Shown here: positions 10,915 through 23,480 of the stretch, one piece after another
Layout: each line of letters starts with the position of its first letter
Position numbering within the stretch: position 1 is the first letter of the stretch
DNA from: Turnera subulata
Lineage: Eukaryota > Streptophyta > Magnoliopsida > Malpighiales > Passifloraceae
Assembly (NCBI GenBank): GCA_028386065.3
Contig: JAKUCV010001799.1
Span: forward strand, 1 to 64,000
Reading direction: 5' to 3'
Length of the DNA: 64,000 nucleotides
The notes under the pieces: generated by a model
What the model saw: the letters and a program-made list of their open reading frames with translations, nothing else
Databases searched by the model: none
Told to the model about the DNA's origin: nothing
Position numbers and translations under genes: made by a program

Positions 10915-11834
10915 TGTAACAGCCCGGGTAAAAATTTGGATTTTTACCGGGACTGTAAAAGTCTTTCTACAGTGATTTACCGGAAGAATTAATCTTGGGT
11001 AATTAATTCAAGGTAAATCGGGCGTCGTTTTTCGAAACCGAGGGTTTTCCCGCGCTCGAGATTTTTTCGTGGATTTTACGGACCAAAGTTGGTATTTTTC
11101 AGGTCCCGGAATCCTCAGAAAAATCACACTGGAAAATAGCTAAGTGGGTGTATTAGTTATTTTCTGGTCCGGATCGGACCCGCCTCATATGCAGCCAAAC
11201 CTGCATAATTGAAGCAACTATGCAGGCGGCTGATGTGCAGTGTTTTCATCGGTTAAAAAGCAGCTGGGAAGAGGAAGAAAGGGAGAGGAGAGGAAAAAGA
11301 AAAAGAGAGAAAAAGAAAAGGAGAGGAAAAGAGAAAAAAGAAAGAAACAAAAAAAGAGAGAAAAGAAAGAAGAAAAAGAAGAAACAAAAAAGAAACAAAA
11401 AAGAAATAGGAATCGGAAAAAAGAGAAGAAAAAAATAATAAAATAATAAATACAGAAAATAGAAAGAAAATAGAAAAAAGGAAACAAAAAAGGAAAACCC
11501 GGGTGAACAGTTCGTCACCTGGATCCTCTCCCCGGTTACTGTACACGAGATGGAGTTCCAGGTCGAGTCTCGCTGCACCGCCGCCACCATCGTCCTCGCC
11601 GAGCCGACGCGACCTCGAAGCCGTCGCCCCCGTTGCCTTCCGCCACGAGACGCGCAGCCGGCGAGCGTTGACCTGCGAGCAGACCCGCGGATCTGCTTTT
11701 CGTCCGCTCTGCTCAGCCGCCATGACGCCTTCCTCGCGGTTTCCTTCTCTTCGCGTCAGCCGCGCCGCCGCCGTCATCAAGGTGAGAAACCCGTTTTCAC
11801 GGGCGGGTCGCGGCTGGGTCGCGCCTGGGTTGGG
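10915..11834 (+). repeat. E2 5' LTR, first part
   Basis: Includes the purine tract (about 11265-11500), the GC-rich block (about 11505-11781) and the donor-like AAG|GTGAG at 11782. Broken at 11834 by the Athila insertion. It continues at 19833, as shown by co-linearity with the 3' LTR 24045-26843. Confidence 0.8.
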
Positions 11835-13611
11835 TGATCGCTTCCTGCAAGTATACAGGGTTGTTGTAGCACACAAGGTCGTCTCACAGGGATCTTTGTT
11901 AAGTACTATTCAACTAAGCAACTTACGATTTTCTAGAGAAATAAATAATGTTGAGGATTGATGTTTGAATTGGAAAACGAAAGCGATTAAAATTCAATAA
12001 TATTAAATATCTAGGACTTCGGGGAAAAACCTTGCCAAAATTTCCATGCAATTAAGCTCAGCATAAGCAAACCATGTTCTGTCACTACATAGCTAGCCTA
12101 TGTAAAATCTATGAATTAATTCTGAAAATAAACTCTCTTAAAAGCAACGGTAAATCTAAGCTAGATCGATAACCTACTCTCGTAGTGCCGTAAAATCCCT
12201 ACCTAGTTTACGTCCACTATCCATTTGCCAGTGATGAAATAAACTAAGAGCATTAAGAAATTTACCTACTTAATCTCCAATAAAAAGCACGCCTCCCTCG
12301 AGATTGGTTTTTATAGCCCGGTTAATGTTTTTCTATAGGCAAACGATGCTGTCACTTAACGTTTCCCTATTATGGATTTATGCTAAACGATGGCCAATTA
12401 ATTAACTTAGTGAAGTTTCATTACCGGATTAAAAGAGAATAATTTCAGAAATAAAACTCTAATTAAATATGCATGGAAACATTAACAAGTTCAACCCCCT
12501 AATCCTAGACAAGAATTCTAGCAAGACATAACTTTAAAGAAAATAATAAATACTTGGAAATAGACCATCATAATTAATTCAAGAGTGAACTTACAAGAAA
12601 TGGGAGCCAACCTTGAACCAAAAGGGACAAATCTCCAAGACTAGAATTTTTCCAAAAGCTAAAGCCAAACTAGAATTACAAAGTAAAAATGAGAGTACAA
12701 GTTCCCTAACTAATTGTGTTTGCCGAATGAACTCTGGGTGTGGAACTTGATTCCTTGTCTTCTTGTGAGCAGCCCTTTTATAGTGTAGGGGAGAGCAAAT
12801 TGGATGGCTGGAAATGAAGTGAAGTGGCGCCAAAAGTGCCAATGGACCACTTCCTCTTTGCGCCAAAAATAGAAACCAATTTACCAGCTTCCCAAACTGT
12901 AGCATAGTACAAGGTAGTTGTTGGAAGTTTGTTGCTCCCTCCATGCAGATGCAGCCACATGTCCCTTGACCAAGCCTCCCTCCTTGGATGATGTAAGTAG
13001 CAAGTCAAAATTGGAGGGTGGTGAAAAGAAGGTCACGTGAATGGCTTCCAACTCCTTTTCTTTTACTTCTTTTCTTGTACTTGCCACCTCTCATGCTCCC
13101 ACATACATGCAAAAATATAATCCATATCCTCTTTTCTCTTCTCCCCACGTTGAACAAGGGACAAGTGGTCAAGAGGACCACTTCTTCTTCCTATTTAAAT
13201 GCATGCATGCTTCCAAAATAAGTGGAATTGGGGTACAATTGTAAAACTACCCAAACCACCTCCAAATTTAGCATGTGTACCACCAAAATTCTTAAAATAA
13301 TACTAGGATTATTTCTGGAAATTCTGGGCAAAAATCAAGGCCGAAAATTCTGGGCTTGACACGTGACCATGGGCTGCCTATGCCGCACAGGCTGCATAGG
13401 CTGCTTATGCGAAAACTGCAAAACTGCCCCGAAAACCGGCTTTTAGTCCTCATTTCTGCACAAGAGCACTAAGACACTAGGACAAAAAGGTGTTATTAAA
13501 ATAAAGGAAAAAATTGAAAGAAAATGAAAGAAAATAAATAAAATAAATAATATTTGTAAGTTAAAAACCGTAAAAAGGACCCGTAAATGAGTGTAAAATG
13601 CACACTCATCA
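11835..13611 (-). repeat. Athila 3' LTR
   Basis: 1777 bp, closely similar to 18060-19827. Contains short CAGGCTGCATAGGCTGC repeats near 13385-13420. Preceded in element direction by the tract AGTATGGGGTGG (13612-13623), the polypurine tract. Confidence 0.8.
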
Positions 13612-15286
13612 CCACCCCATACTTAGAATTTTGCTTGTCCGCAAGCAATTATTGTGAAAAACTCGAATTAAAACCTCTTACCCATTGGAATCAACGAGAC
13701 CCAATCAACCAAAGTTACAAGGTAGGTCCCTAAATGTCACAAAAGAAGCCCCAACATCAAACCTACAAAAATCCTGAGAAAAAGTACCAAGATGATCCGA
13801 ATATGCACTTGGTTAGGTAATTTGTCTCGTCAATTCAATTCACAGACTCCCTCTTTGTTTTGCTAAAATAATGAATTTGGCATTTTTTTAAAAAAACTAA
13901 AAATAGGGTCAAATATGCAGGTCGAGTTCCCTCTCTCCACTAATGGCAAGGATCGAATTTCAGGGATCAAAAGGTCTTTATTCGGGTTATAATGGGGCTT
14001 AGGTTGAGGTTAAGAAAGAAAGGGGAAAGGTAAGCAAAAGATGCAATTTGCTTAAAGGGAATGGTCTTACCGTAACAAAGCCAAGCAAGGTGGAGTGGTT
14101 CTAAATTGAGTGTGCGGTGGAGAGCCTTCGGTTGCCTTCTCTTCTTTTTTTTTGCGAGATACCTCAATTTTGTGTGTCGTTTCTTTTCTTTTCTGTGAAG
14201 TATCTCTCTCTTTTCTTTTTCTCTTTTTTGGTGAAGGCATAGCAGACAAATAAATACCATCCTCCACAATCAGCACAAGCTGCTTATGGTGAGCCCGTAG
14301 CACAGGCTGCTTATGCTGAGCCTGTGTAGTGATGAACTACCACTGACCTTGTTGTTAGGCAAATGTTAGGGGAAAGACAAAACCGAGCAAAATGCATAAG
14401 GGTGTGTGCGTATAAAACAAAATAAATGGTAGCCATAGGTTCAAAAGGTGAAGGTGGTGAATATGGGATTAACAACTAAAAATGGCTACCCGATAAAGCT
14501 CAAAGTGGGTTACAAGGGTGAATATATACACATGGGTAGGTTGTGTGGTTGATGTGGCTTGTGAAAAAGAATACCTTAATCCTATCCGAGAAAACAAACC
14601 TTGTAAAAATTTCGCTTTGATCGGGTTGTGAACCTGTTCTAAGACGCAGTATGTAATGCCAAATATACTTTGAAAAGGTTAAACATGCAAAGAGGTTAGA
14701 AGCAAATTGAAACAACTTGAAAGATTTACCCAACAAGCATAACTCGGCCATTTGGGAACTCATCCCCAATTTTCATGCAAGCGGACACGAGACTCGATCG
14801 TGGAAACTCAGAGAAATCCTTGTACCTGTGTCGGATTTGGCCCAATTAAGCCCAACGGGTTCATCTGTTACTTGCAAAAAATTATTCAAACAAAAGAAAA
14901 ACGAAAAGAAAAAAAAAACTAAAAAAATTACTTATTATCACGCTAAGAAAGCTAAAAAGAAAAAAAAAAAGCCGCAGCCACTATGCTGAAAGTATAGCCA
15001 CCCTAAACTTAAAACTTGCAGTGTCCTCATTGCATAAAAATAGGCTAGAAAAATCCAGAAAACAAAACAAGGGCAGCAATTATATTTAGCAGAAGAGCTT
15101 GCGGACCAAAATGTTTAAAAGAAAATAAATTGAAACAGCAAAAGAACTAAAGGAACCTGAACTTGCTGCTTTTTTTATTTGCGGAAAAAAAAGGAAAGAA
15201 TCGTGGGTTGCCTCCCACACAGCGCTTCTTTAACGTCTTGTAGCTGGACTCGGAGCTCCTCATGTTGAAGGTGGGTTGGAGAACGA
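13612..15286 (-). other. Athila 3' internal region without clear coding
   Basis: Holds the polypurine tract, an A/G-rich stretch (about 14880-14970) and, near 15195-15245, the sequence GACGTTAAAGAAGCGC followed by GGGAGGCAACCCAC on the minus strand, which is typical just after pol in Athila elements. A hairpin CACAGGCT...AGCCTGTG lies near 14310-14335. No env-like ORF is visible. Confidence 0.5.
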
Positions 15287-15508
15287 TTACACTACCTCTT
15301 GTCCTGTAGGCTCTCTAGGATCATAAAGCTTTGGCAACAAGACTCGGTTTCCAATTCTGAGGTCTTGTTTTTGGATGATACTCCCATGCCAGTGTTTGGA
15401 TCCTTTTCTGCCAGCTTCATGAGTATAAACTGAGGGATTAATCCTTATAAGATCATCGGTAGAATACTCAATTGTTTTCTGGTGAGATCTCAACTCTTTC
15501 AACAGCAT
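15287..15508 (-). pseudogene. Athila integrase C-terminal remnant
   Basis: About 73 residues ending the deleted pol. KHWHGSIIQK.DLRIGNRVLL matches the segment (KxWHD...R.F..G..VLL) that follows the integrase core in Athila. Everything between protease and this piece is missing. Confidence 0.5.
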
Positions 15509-15580
15509 ATCTTCCTCTCCCTCAGTTAAACTCGCATTTATGTAATTTGGGTGTATGGAGTTTGTTCCCAGTAATGAACA

Positions 15581-16297
15581 TTAGAGCTCAGGAGGTAAAG
15601 GTTTCATCTTAACCTTCGGAGCATTTTCTTTTGCCATGTCTTCTCCCGTCTTATCTAACTTCTCAAATCTCATGTCTTCTTCATCAGAAGCCAGAGATAA
15701 AACCTCAAGCTGGCGTGCATAATCTGCTATCGCTGGATCTGGATCCCGAGTGCCTTTACTAAGAGCGATACACGGCAACAGAGGATCTGCACAGCCTGCC
15801 TGTGCAAGGATTTTGTCAACTGCTATCTCTGCTAAGTCAAGTCGGTAGCATGAATCGTCTGGTACTCCTTTGCGAATTACTTTGTCAACATCGAAGCAAA
15901 TCTTTTCAGAGCCGACTTGAAGTGAGAGCTTTCCGCGCTTGACATCAATGATGGCACCAGCAGTTGCCAAAAAGGGTCGTCCCAGGATGATGGGTACGTG
16001 GTGATCTACCTCCATGTCCAAGACCACGAAATCATATGGGATGAAGAAGTTCCCAATTTTGATAGGAACATCTTCCAAAATTCCCACTAGATACTTGACC
16101 GACCTATCTGCTAGGTGGAGTGACATAGCAGTAGGTTTCAAATCTCCTAGTTTAAGTTGCTTGCTGATTGACAAAGGGATCACACTAACACTTGCGCCAA
16201 GATCGCAAAGTTCTCTTTCGATGTGAACCTTCCCTATGTCACAGGGGGTAGTGAATGTTTCGGGATCTGAAAGCTTATTCTGAATGATTGCGCTACA
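15581..16297 (-). pseudogene. Athila aspartic protease region
   Basis: Open frame downstream of gag in the same reading frame. It contains ELCDLGASVSVIPLS, the Athila version of the protease active site (D-L-G in place of DSG/DTG), and VPIILGRPFLATAGAIIDV, the conserved ILGRPFL motif. It is separated from gag by an in-frame TAA at about 16298. The frame ends at 15581 where pol is deleted. Confidence 0.75.
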
Positions 16298-17953
16298 TTA
16301 ACCCGTCAAGGCCACTGTCCCGTAGTCAATCAATTTATTCTTATTGGACAAGATGTCCTTTAAGAATTTGGCATAGGTGGGCATTTGGGACACAGCCTCA
16401 ATAAACGGAATGTTTATATAGAGCTTCTTCATGATCTCTAGGAAGCGTCCAAACTTCTTGTCGTGGACCAATGGGTTAAGTCTTTGAGGAAAAGGAATGG
16501 GTGGAACATAGGCTTTTACTTCGTCTTCCTTTTCCTTCCCTTTCTCGGTTGACCCAGTCTGCTCGTGCTTTGCGGACTTGTCTTTTTGCACAGCCTGGCC
16601 ATGCTCTGCTTCTTTTACCGGGACAGAAGGTGGTTGACGCTCCGGATACTGGGTTCTACTCCTAAGAGTGATCGCATTGCATTGAGCGTTCGGGTTTACC
16701 TCCGGTTTACCCGGTAATCTGCCAGGATTGCCCTGTCTAGAACTTGCTTGTGCCATTTAACCCTTGAGATTATTGATCTCGTCAGATAGGCCTTTTATGA
16801 CCTGCCGTTGTTCTTCAATAAATGACCTAAGTAGTGACTGCAAGTCATATTTAGGAGCCTGCTGATACGCTTGTTGATATGCCTGTGCAGGTTCTTTTGG
16901 AGGAAATCCGGGAGGACCCCTCCCGGTTTGATTCTGAGCGGGCTGTTGAGGTTTCCAGGAGAAGTTAGGGTGCTCCCTCCAACCTGGGTTGTAGGTGTTC
17001 GAGTAAGGGTCTTTTTGGACCCTCTGGTTGATGTAACTAACTTGCTCTTGGCATGCTTGCTCATAGCCTCCTTCTGCTGGACACTCCGAATAACCTCCTT
17101 CGCATCTAGCACAGGAATGGGATTGTCCTTTCCCATTCAACTTCAAGAGGGCATCCAACTTGGCATTCACCAGGCTCATTGCGTCAAGTTCTAGAACTCC
17201 GATTGTTCTTGTGAGCTTGCCTTGCCATTCGAATTTATTGCTGGCGATGTGTTCGAACAATTCGTATACATCCTCAGCATCTTTGGCTAAGGCTACTCCT
17301 CCGGCCGCAGCATCAACATGTGCGCGGAGGGATTCTTTCAGGCCCGCATAGAACTTCTCCACGATCAGCCAATCGGGAAGGCCATGCTGTGGACATCTTC
17401 TCAAAGCTTCCTTGAATCTTTCCCATGCATCGTAGAAAGATTCACTGGACTTCTGTTTGAATTCCATGATGCCGTTCCTCAATGTCATGGCCTTGTTGGG
17501 TGGAAAGAATTTCTTCAGAAAGGCCCGACACAGGGCAACCCATGTATCAAACGTCCTAGGAGGTTGTGCGGTCAACCACGCCTTCGCCTTATCCTTGAGT
17601 GAGAAAGGAAAAAGGCGCAGCTTGATAGCGTCCTCGGAGACTCCATTTACCTTGATGGTATCGCAAATTTCTAAGAAATCTTGCAAATGCTGATTTGGGT
17701 CTTCCGAGGAGGAACCTCTGAAAGGTTCGTTTCGGACCATTTTGATCAGGGTCGGCTTAAGCTCAAAGTTATTAGCTTGCACAGCTGGGCAGACCACACT
17801 GGACTGTGCAAGGGTTGCATCGGGGATGGAGAAATCCCGGACTGGTCTACGCCGAGGTCCATATTGGACTCCCTCGATCTCCTCGATGACGCGTCTTACG
17901 TGTCCCTCCATCTCTCCTCTAGTAAAGCTTGAAGAAACCTGAAGAAGAAACAT
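16298..17953 (-). pseudogene. Athila Gag (one in-frame stop)
   Basis: Starts MFLLQVSSSFTRGEMEGH. Residues about 60-230 carry the Athila Gag signature: FELKPTLIKMV, SEDPNQHLQDFLEICDT, LRLFPFSLKDKAKAWL, KKFFPPNKAMTLRNGI, ESFYDAWERFKE and CPQHGLPDWLIVEKFY. The frame is broken by TAA at 16757-16759, directly followed by ATG, and then continues to a second TAA at 16298 before protease. With only two stops in an otherwise open gag-protease frame, the element is a relatively young relic. Confidence 0.8.
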
Positions 17954-18030
17954 AACAAAAACTACCCAAACGGGTGAAAAAGGAAAAAAAAATCTAGAAT
18001 AACCTAATCACTAAGTTAAATAATATTAAC

Positions 18031-18053
18031 GCCGATCCCCGGCAACGGCGCCA
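18031..18053 (-). other. Athila primer-binding site (tRNA-Asp type)
   Basis: Minus strand TGGCGCCGTTGCCGGGGATC, six bases from the LTR end at 18060. Established signature of the Athila/Tat lineages. Confidence 0.8.
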
Positions 18054-18059
18054 AAAACT

Positions 18060-19827
18060 TGATCGCTTCCTGCAAGTATACAGGGTTGTTGTAGCACACA
18101 AGGTCGTCTCACAGGGATCTTTGTTAAGTACTATTCAACTAAGCAACTTATGATTATCTAGAGAAATAAATAATGTTAAGGATTGATGTTTGAATTGGAA
18201 AACGAAAGCGATTAAAATTCAATAATATTAAATATCTAGGACTTCGGGGAAAAACCTTGCCAAAATTTCCATGCAATTAAGCTCAGCATAAGCAGACCAT
18301 GTTCTGTCACTACATAGCTAGCCTATGTAAAATCTATGAATTAATTCTGAAAATAAACTCTCTTAAAAGAAATGGTAAATCTAAGCTAGATCGATAACCT
18401 ACTCTCGTAGTGCCGTAAAATCCCTTCCTAGTTTATGTCCACTATCCATTTGCCAGTGATGAAATAAACTAAGAGCATTAAGAAATTTACCTACTTAATC
18501 TCCAATAAAAAGCACGCCTCCTTCGAGGTCGGTTTTTATAGCCCGGTTAATGTTTTTCTATAGGCAAATGATGTTGTCACTTAACGTTTCCCTATTATGG
18601 ATTTATGCTAAACGATGGCCAGTCAATTAACATAGTGAAGTTTCATTACCGGATTAAAAGAGAATAAATTCAGAAATAAAACTCTAATTAAATATGCATG
18701 GAAACATTAACAAGTTCAACCCCTAATCCTAGACAAGAATTCTAGCAAGACATAACTTTAAAGAAAATAATAAATACTTGGAAATAGACCATCATAATTA
18801 ATTCAAGAGTGAACTTACAAGAAATAGGAGCCAACCTTGAACCAAAAGGGACAAATCTCCAAGACTAGAATTTTTTCAAAAGCTAAAGCCAAACTAGAAT
18901 TACAAAGTAAAAATGAGAGTACAAGTTCCCTAACTAATTGTGTTTGCCGAATGAACTCTGGGTGTGGAACTTAATTCCTCGTCTTCTTGTGAGCAGCCCT
19001 TTTATAGTGTAGGGGAGAGCAAATTGGATGGCTGGAAATGAAGTGAAGTGGCGCCAAAAGTGCCAATGGACCACTTCCTCTTTGCGCCAAAAATAGAAAC
19101 CAATTTACCAGCTTCCCAAACTGTAGCATAGTACAAGGTAGTTGTTAGAAGTTTGTTGCTCCCTCCATGCAGATGCAGCCACATGTCCCTTGACCAAGCC
19201 TCCCTCCTTGGATGATGTAAGTAACAAGTCAAAATTGGAGGGTGGTGAAAAGAAGGTCACGTGAATGGCTTCCAACTCCTTTTCTTTTTCTTCTTTTCTT
19301 GTACTTGCCACCTGTCATGCTCCCACATGCATGCAAAAATATAATCCATATCCTCTTTTCTCTTCTCCCCAGGTTGAACAAGGGACAAGTGGTCAAGAGG
19401 ACCACTTCTTCTTCCTATATAAATGCATGCATGCTTCCAAAATAGGTGGAATTGGGGTACAATTGTAAAACTACCCAAACCACCTCCAAATTTAGCATGT
19501 GGACCACCAAAATTCTTAAAATAATACTTGTATTATTTCTGGAAATTCTGGGCAAAAATCAAGGCCGAAAATTCTGGGCTTGACACGTGGCCATGGGCTC
19601 TGCACAGGCTGCATAGGCTGCTTGTGTGGATGCTGCAAAACTGCCCCGAAAACCGGCTTTTAGTCCTCATTTCTGCACAAGAGCACTAAGACACTAGGAC
19701 AAAAAGGTGTTATTAAAATAAAGGAAAAAAATGAAAGAAAATGAAAGAAAATAAATAAAAAAATAATATTTGCAAATTAAAAACCGTAAAAAGGACCCGT
19801 AAATGAGTGTAAAATGCACACTCATCA
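18060..19827 (-). repeat. Athila 5' LTR
   Basis: 1768 bp, TG...CA in the minus orientation. Near-identical to the 3' LTR with a few small indels, so the insertion is more recent than that of its host E2. Confidence 0.8.
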
Positions 19828-19832
19828 TTGGA

Positions 19833-21404
19833 TCCTGGGTAGTTCGATTTAATTTAAAAAAAAAACAAAATATATATAAGTATTTATTTATTTTACTGGT
19901 ATTAATTTCTTTAAAAAATATACATATGTTCTGAAAAATATAGTAAGTTTAGATTATGGTATATATATGTGTATACTTTTATTCTTTGCAAATAAAATAA
20001 CTATGTTTTATTTTTTTAGAAATTGTTATTTGGAAAAAGATATATATATGTAAATATATTTATTTCTGCTGGAATATAACTCTTGGAAGATATATATTTT
20101 GAGAAAATCTGTTAGTATGGATTTTGGTATTTTGGAAAATATATATATATGTATATATACTTTGATTCTTGGAATTAAAGATAATTATATTATTGTTTTG
20201 AAAATTATTATTATGTTTATAACATGATATGTACATTCTGGAAATTATATATATGTTATTATTTTTCTAAAAAATTATGGTGATTATAATTTGGGAAGTA
20301 TAATTAATTTATGAATATATTTTTTAAAAAAGGTTTTATTTAAAGTGTGATACCGAAATTATATTCGAATATACGTACGGTATAATATTTTCGGTAGAAG
20401 ATGATAATAAAGTATATGAACCGGGATGGGTTTATTTCGCGGTATTGGCATCATAGCATACCTATTATGTGCGTTTATGTGAGCATATTGTTTTGTCGTG
20501 TAGGTTTGATATTGGGCAGTTTCCCGAGGAGCCGGCTTCGGACCGGACATTGTCTTCGGAGTTGAGTAATCGGCCAAGGTGAGGATGGATTTCCTTCAAT
20601 ATGTGCCTGTATTACTCAGTCATTGTGTTTGATGATTATTGCATTGTTGGATGTTGCATTTGCTGTGTTTTGATTCGGGATGTTTATCCCATTGTCTTGA
20701 TTGTTGTCGGGATGTTTATCCTAGTATTTTGATTTGGTTTTTGGGATGTTTATCCCCGTGCATCGGGTTTTGGATATTTATTTTCGTGTCTTTGGCCATA
20801 AGAATAATGAAATAAATAATAAATTATGATAAGGATGTCGATCCTTGATTTTGGAGTGGGATGTCTATCCCGGTGTTTTGGTTAGTGATGTTGATCCTTG
20901 TGATCTGATTTTGATGATGATAATATAATTGTCACGTGGTAAGTAGTGGTACGACTCGATGGTTTAAGACTATTTTGTGGTGGCCTTGACCTAGGTTACT
21001 TGTGATAAGCATGTCTATGCTTGGGATGTCTATCCCTTGGTTCGTATTTTTAGGATGTCTATCCCTGGGTTCGTATTTTTGGGATGTCGATCCTTGGGTT
21101 CTTTTGCATTTGGTCTGGCACCCGAGATATGTTGATAACCAGGTCTGACCCCTAGCTTATCCCGGATCCATAGTTTACATCAGTGTCGCCTACAGTGTCT
21201 TGTGAGTTATTATGTCTTCCGCTGTGCATTATTTTTACTATTGTTGGGCCATTGGGCCGGATATGATGTTATCATTGTTTTATTTTTGGGTTGTTGAGCC
21301 AGAGTTTCTGTTGTATACACTGTATGCTGGGCTTGGTTTGGTTGGGTCGTCACAGTTCCGGCACGTGTTTACTGTGTACGGTAAATACGGGTCGGGGCGT
21401 TTCA
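19833..21404 (+). repeat. E2 5' LTR, second part
   Basis: Continuation of the split LTR, beginning ATCCTGGG after the target duplication. Contains the dyad array (20677-21095). Relative to LTR 4 it lacks about 290 bp at 21161 (the interval equivalent to about 26313-26604, which holds the conserved CACTTCGGACTCACC block). Ends GGGGCGTTTCA; the primer-binding site TGGTAGCGGAGC follows at 21408. Confidence 0.8.
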
Positions 21405-21679
21405 TTTTGGTAGCGGAGCGGGCGTTAGGTCTTGTTGGGAAGTCTTTGTGTGTTTGTTGTTCTTGTTTGCATAGTTCGCTCCATTTGTTTATTATTTTAT
21501 ATCATTTTAGTTAGTGCATTATGGATCCAGTCAAGGGACGCCAGCTATCGCAGAACATTCACATACGAGGTAAATGATGCCATAAATAAGCAGAAATATA
21601 AATATTATTAATAATACTAATAATTTCATTACAAAGATAAATATTACATTAATATTTTATAAAAAAAATAAAAATACAT

Positions 21680-22363
21680 TCATCTTCTCGGAACGACGTT
21701 GACCCTGAAGCTGTTGGGGTCATTGTTGATGTTGACCGTGATCCTGTTGCTCCACGAGAACCACATGCCGCCCGCGTTATTCTGGCCAAGGAGCTCCAAC
21801 CGGTTTGCTGCAGGGAACCGGAGAGGGATGAGACCGTGATCGTCTTCAGGCTGCCATTGGGTCTTCGTGACAAGAACCATGTTTGGCTTGCACTGGTTCT
21901 TCAGGCCCCTCAGGGTACACGAGAACTCCTGGGAACGCCTAGCGACTCCTCTGCAGTTCCACACCAGTAGTCGGGCCTTTGGCCAAGTTGGAGGTAGACG
22001 ACTTACTCTGGGCATGCTCTGGGCAGTCATCGAGAGCTGGTAGTAGGAACCTTGCTCTGGGAAATGACAAGTGGACTCAAGGTTGAACTCCTGAAGTCTT
22101 TTGGAGATGAAGAACATGACAGAGTTTGCCGAGCCGTAGGAGGAGGTCCTCATGGTGCCATGGTCCTCTAGGAAGAACGTCTCTTCCACGGGAGTGACGA
22201 AGAATCTGGACGAGTAGAGTTCGTCGACAAAGACCAGAAGGGGCATCCTACCGAGTTCATTCGGTAGTTCCTCTGGACGCTCGTTGATCATGCTATAGGC
22301 CAGCCGGTTTCTTCTGCCTAGGTTGGCACCTTTGACGAAGAAGACGGATGATGGAGCAGGCAT
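21680..22363 (-). CDS. Antisense accessory protein, 227 aa, E2 copy
   Basis: Uninterrupted frame with the same length and boundaries as 9140-9823. It keeps LVWNCRGVARRSQEF and GGMWFSW, but the position matching the catalytic Glu is Lys (VTKTQ instead of LTETQ), which argues against a metal-dependent nuclease role for this copy. A TATA-like CTATAAAAGGC lies at about 22475-22481 on the minus strand. It follows the 125-aa ORF (23481-23858) in the same direction. Confidence 0.75.
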   Translation of the reverse strand: MPAPSSVFFVKGANLGRRNRLAYSMINERPEELPNELGRMPLLVFVDELYSSRFFVTPVEETFFLEDHGTMRTSSYGSANSVMFFISKRLQEFNLESTCHFPEQGSYYQLSMTAQSMPRVSRLPPTWPKARLLVWNCRGVARRSQEFSCTLRGLKNQCKPNMVLVTKTQWQPEDDHGLIPLRFPAANRLELLGQNNAGGMWFSWSNRITVNINNDPNSFRVNVVPRR

Positions 22364-22474
22364 CGTGTTTTGGACGCGTTGGTGTTTTGTTTTTCCGAGA
22401 ATTGTGGTTTTGTTTGCCTTCGCGTTTTGTTTGCTTTAAGATGCGTTGTGGTTTTTTCCATCCGCTGTTTTGCC

Positions 22475-22482
22475 TTTTATAG
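22475..22482 (-). promoter_or_regulatory. TATA-like box, E2 227-aa ORF
   Basis: CTATAAAAGGCAAAAC on the minus strand, about 112 bp before the ATG; the same spacing as in E1. Confidence 0.45.
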
Positions 22483-22519
22483 AAAAATGTTTACCAGTTT
22501 TTCAAAGTACAGACCCCAC

Positions 22520-22720
22520 CTGTCCCCGTTTAAAAAAAAAGAAAAAAAAAAGAAGAAGAAGGAAATAGAAAAGAAAAGAGAAAAAAAAGAGAGATAAAGT
22601 AGCAGAAAAGAAAAGAAAAAAAAAAAAGAAAAAAAAAGGGGAAAGAAGAAAAAAAGGTAAAAGAAGGAAAAAAAAAAGAGGAAGGCAAGAAAAAAAAAGA
22701 TGAAATAGAGATAAAAAATT
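22520..22720. repeat. Purine-rich insertion upstream of the E2 antisense ORF
   Basis: About 200 bp of GA/A-rich sequence on the plus strand, absent from the matching position in E1 (about 4630). The reading frames across it are low complexity. Confidence 0.6.
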
Positions 22721-23480
22721 TTTCGGGGATAAGAAAAATAGATTCTTTTCACAAAACTCCAAACTGTTTTCGGTCTTCAAGATTTTGCCTTTTGAAAATT
22801 TTGTTGTTGCCTCATTTATTGCTTCGTTAATTTATACGTTTTTCGGGCTACAAATCCCAGTGTTTTTTTAGCTCCTTCCCATCTTATGATTTTCTATCTC
22901 CTTGGCTACTTTGTTTTATTGTCTTTAAAACTTTTTCCTGCACCTTTTATCTCATGCATCCGTGACCGTTGAGGCTAGACTGATGGGACCATACCTCGAG
23001 TAGAGCGCATGTGCGACAAGCTTACACCTGTTCGGGCATCGTGGAGAGAACGAGACTTGACAAACGTTTTTGGCTCATGCGGAATTTGTGAACAAGTGGG
23101 TATGTTTCTTTCAAGGGTCACAGGATGCTCTCGTGATCGTCACCGTGCGAGTTAACGGTCGTCTTTTTCACGAGGGAAACCGACGTCACCGTTAGCTCCA
23201 TATGTCACGTTTCTCGGGATCGAGGATGGTTACGATCGATCTAGAGCGCCGAGCATGAAAATATGTTTTTGCTTTAATTTCTTTATGTTTTGATCTGTTA
23301 AACGAGTTTTGTTTTTAATGTCCTTATGTTTGGTTTATATTCTTATTGTTAAGTTTTGTTTTGCCTTGAGATGTTTTGATTTTCCATTTAACATAAGATT
23401 TTGTAACATAAGAATTTTGATTTAAAGAGAAAACTTATTTTATTTATTCATAACGGTTTTACAACAGGAGAAGAAGTACT

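Larger units (their letters stand above)
11835..19827 (-). mobile_element. Athila-type Ty3/gypsy retrotransposon, pol-deleted
   Basis: Minus-strand element inserted into the E2 LTR, with target duplication TTGGG/TTGGA at 11830-11834 and 19828-19832. LTRs are 18060-19827 (5') and 11835-13611 (3'), beginning TGATGAGTGTGC on the minus strand. The primer-binding site is TGGCGCCGTTGCCGGGGATC, the tRNA-Asp site characteristic of Athila/Tat. Gag and protease are present; reverse transcriptase, RNase H and most of integrase are missing, so the element is non-autonomous. Confidence 0.85.

Noticed and set aside
12591..13244. Several 65-117 residue frames in the Athila LTR (and copies at 19002-19478)
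   Set aside because: Present in both LTRs only because LTRs are copies; overlapping on both strands, no domain.
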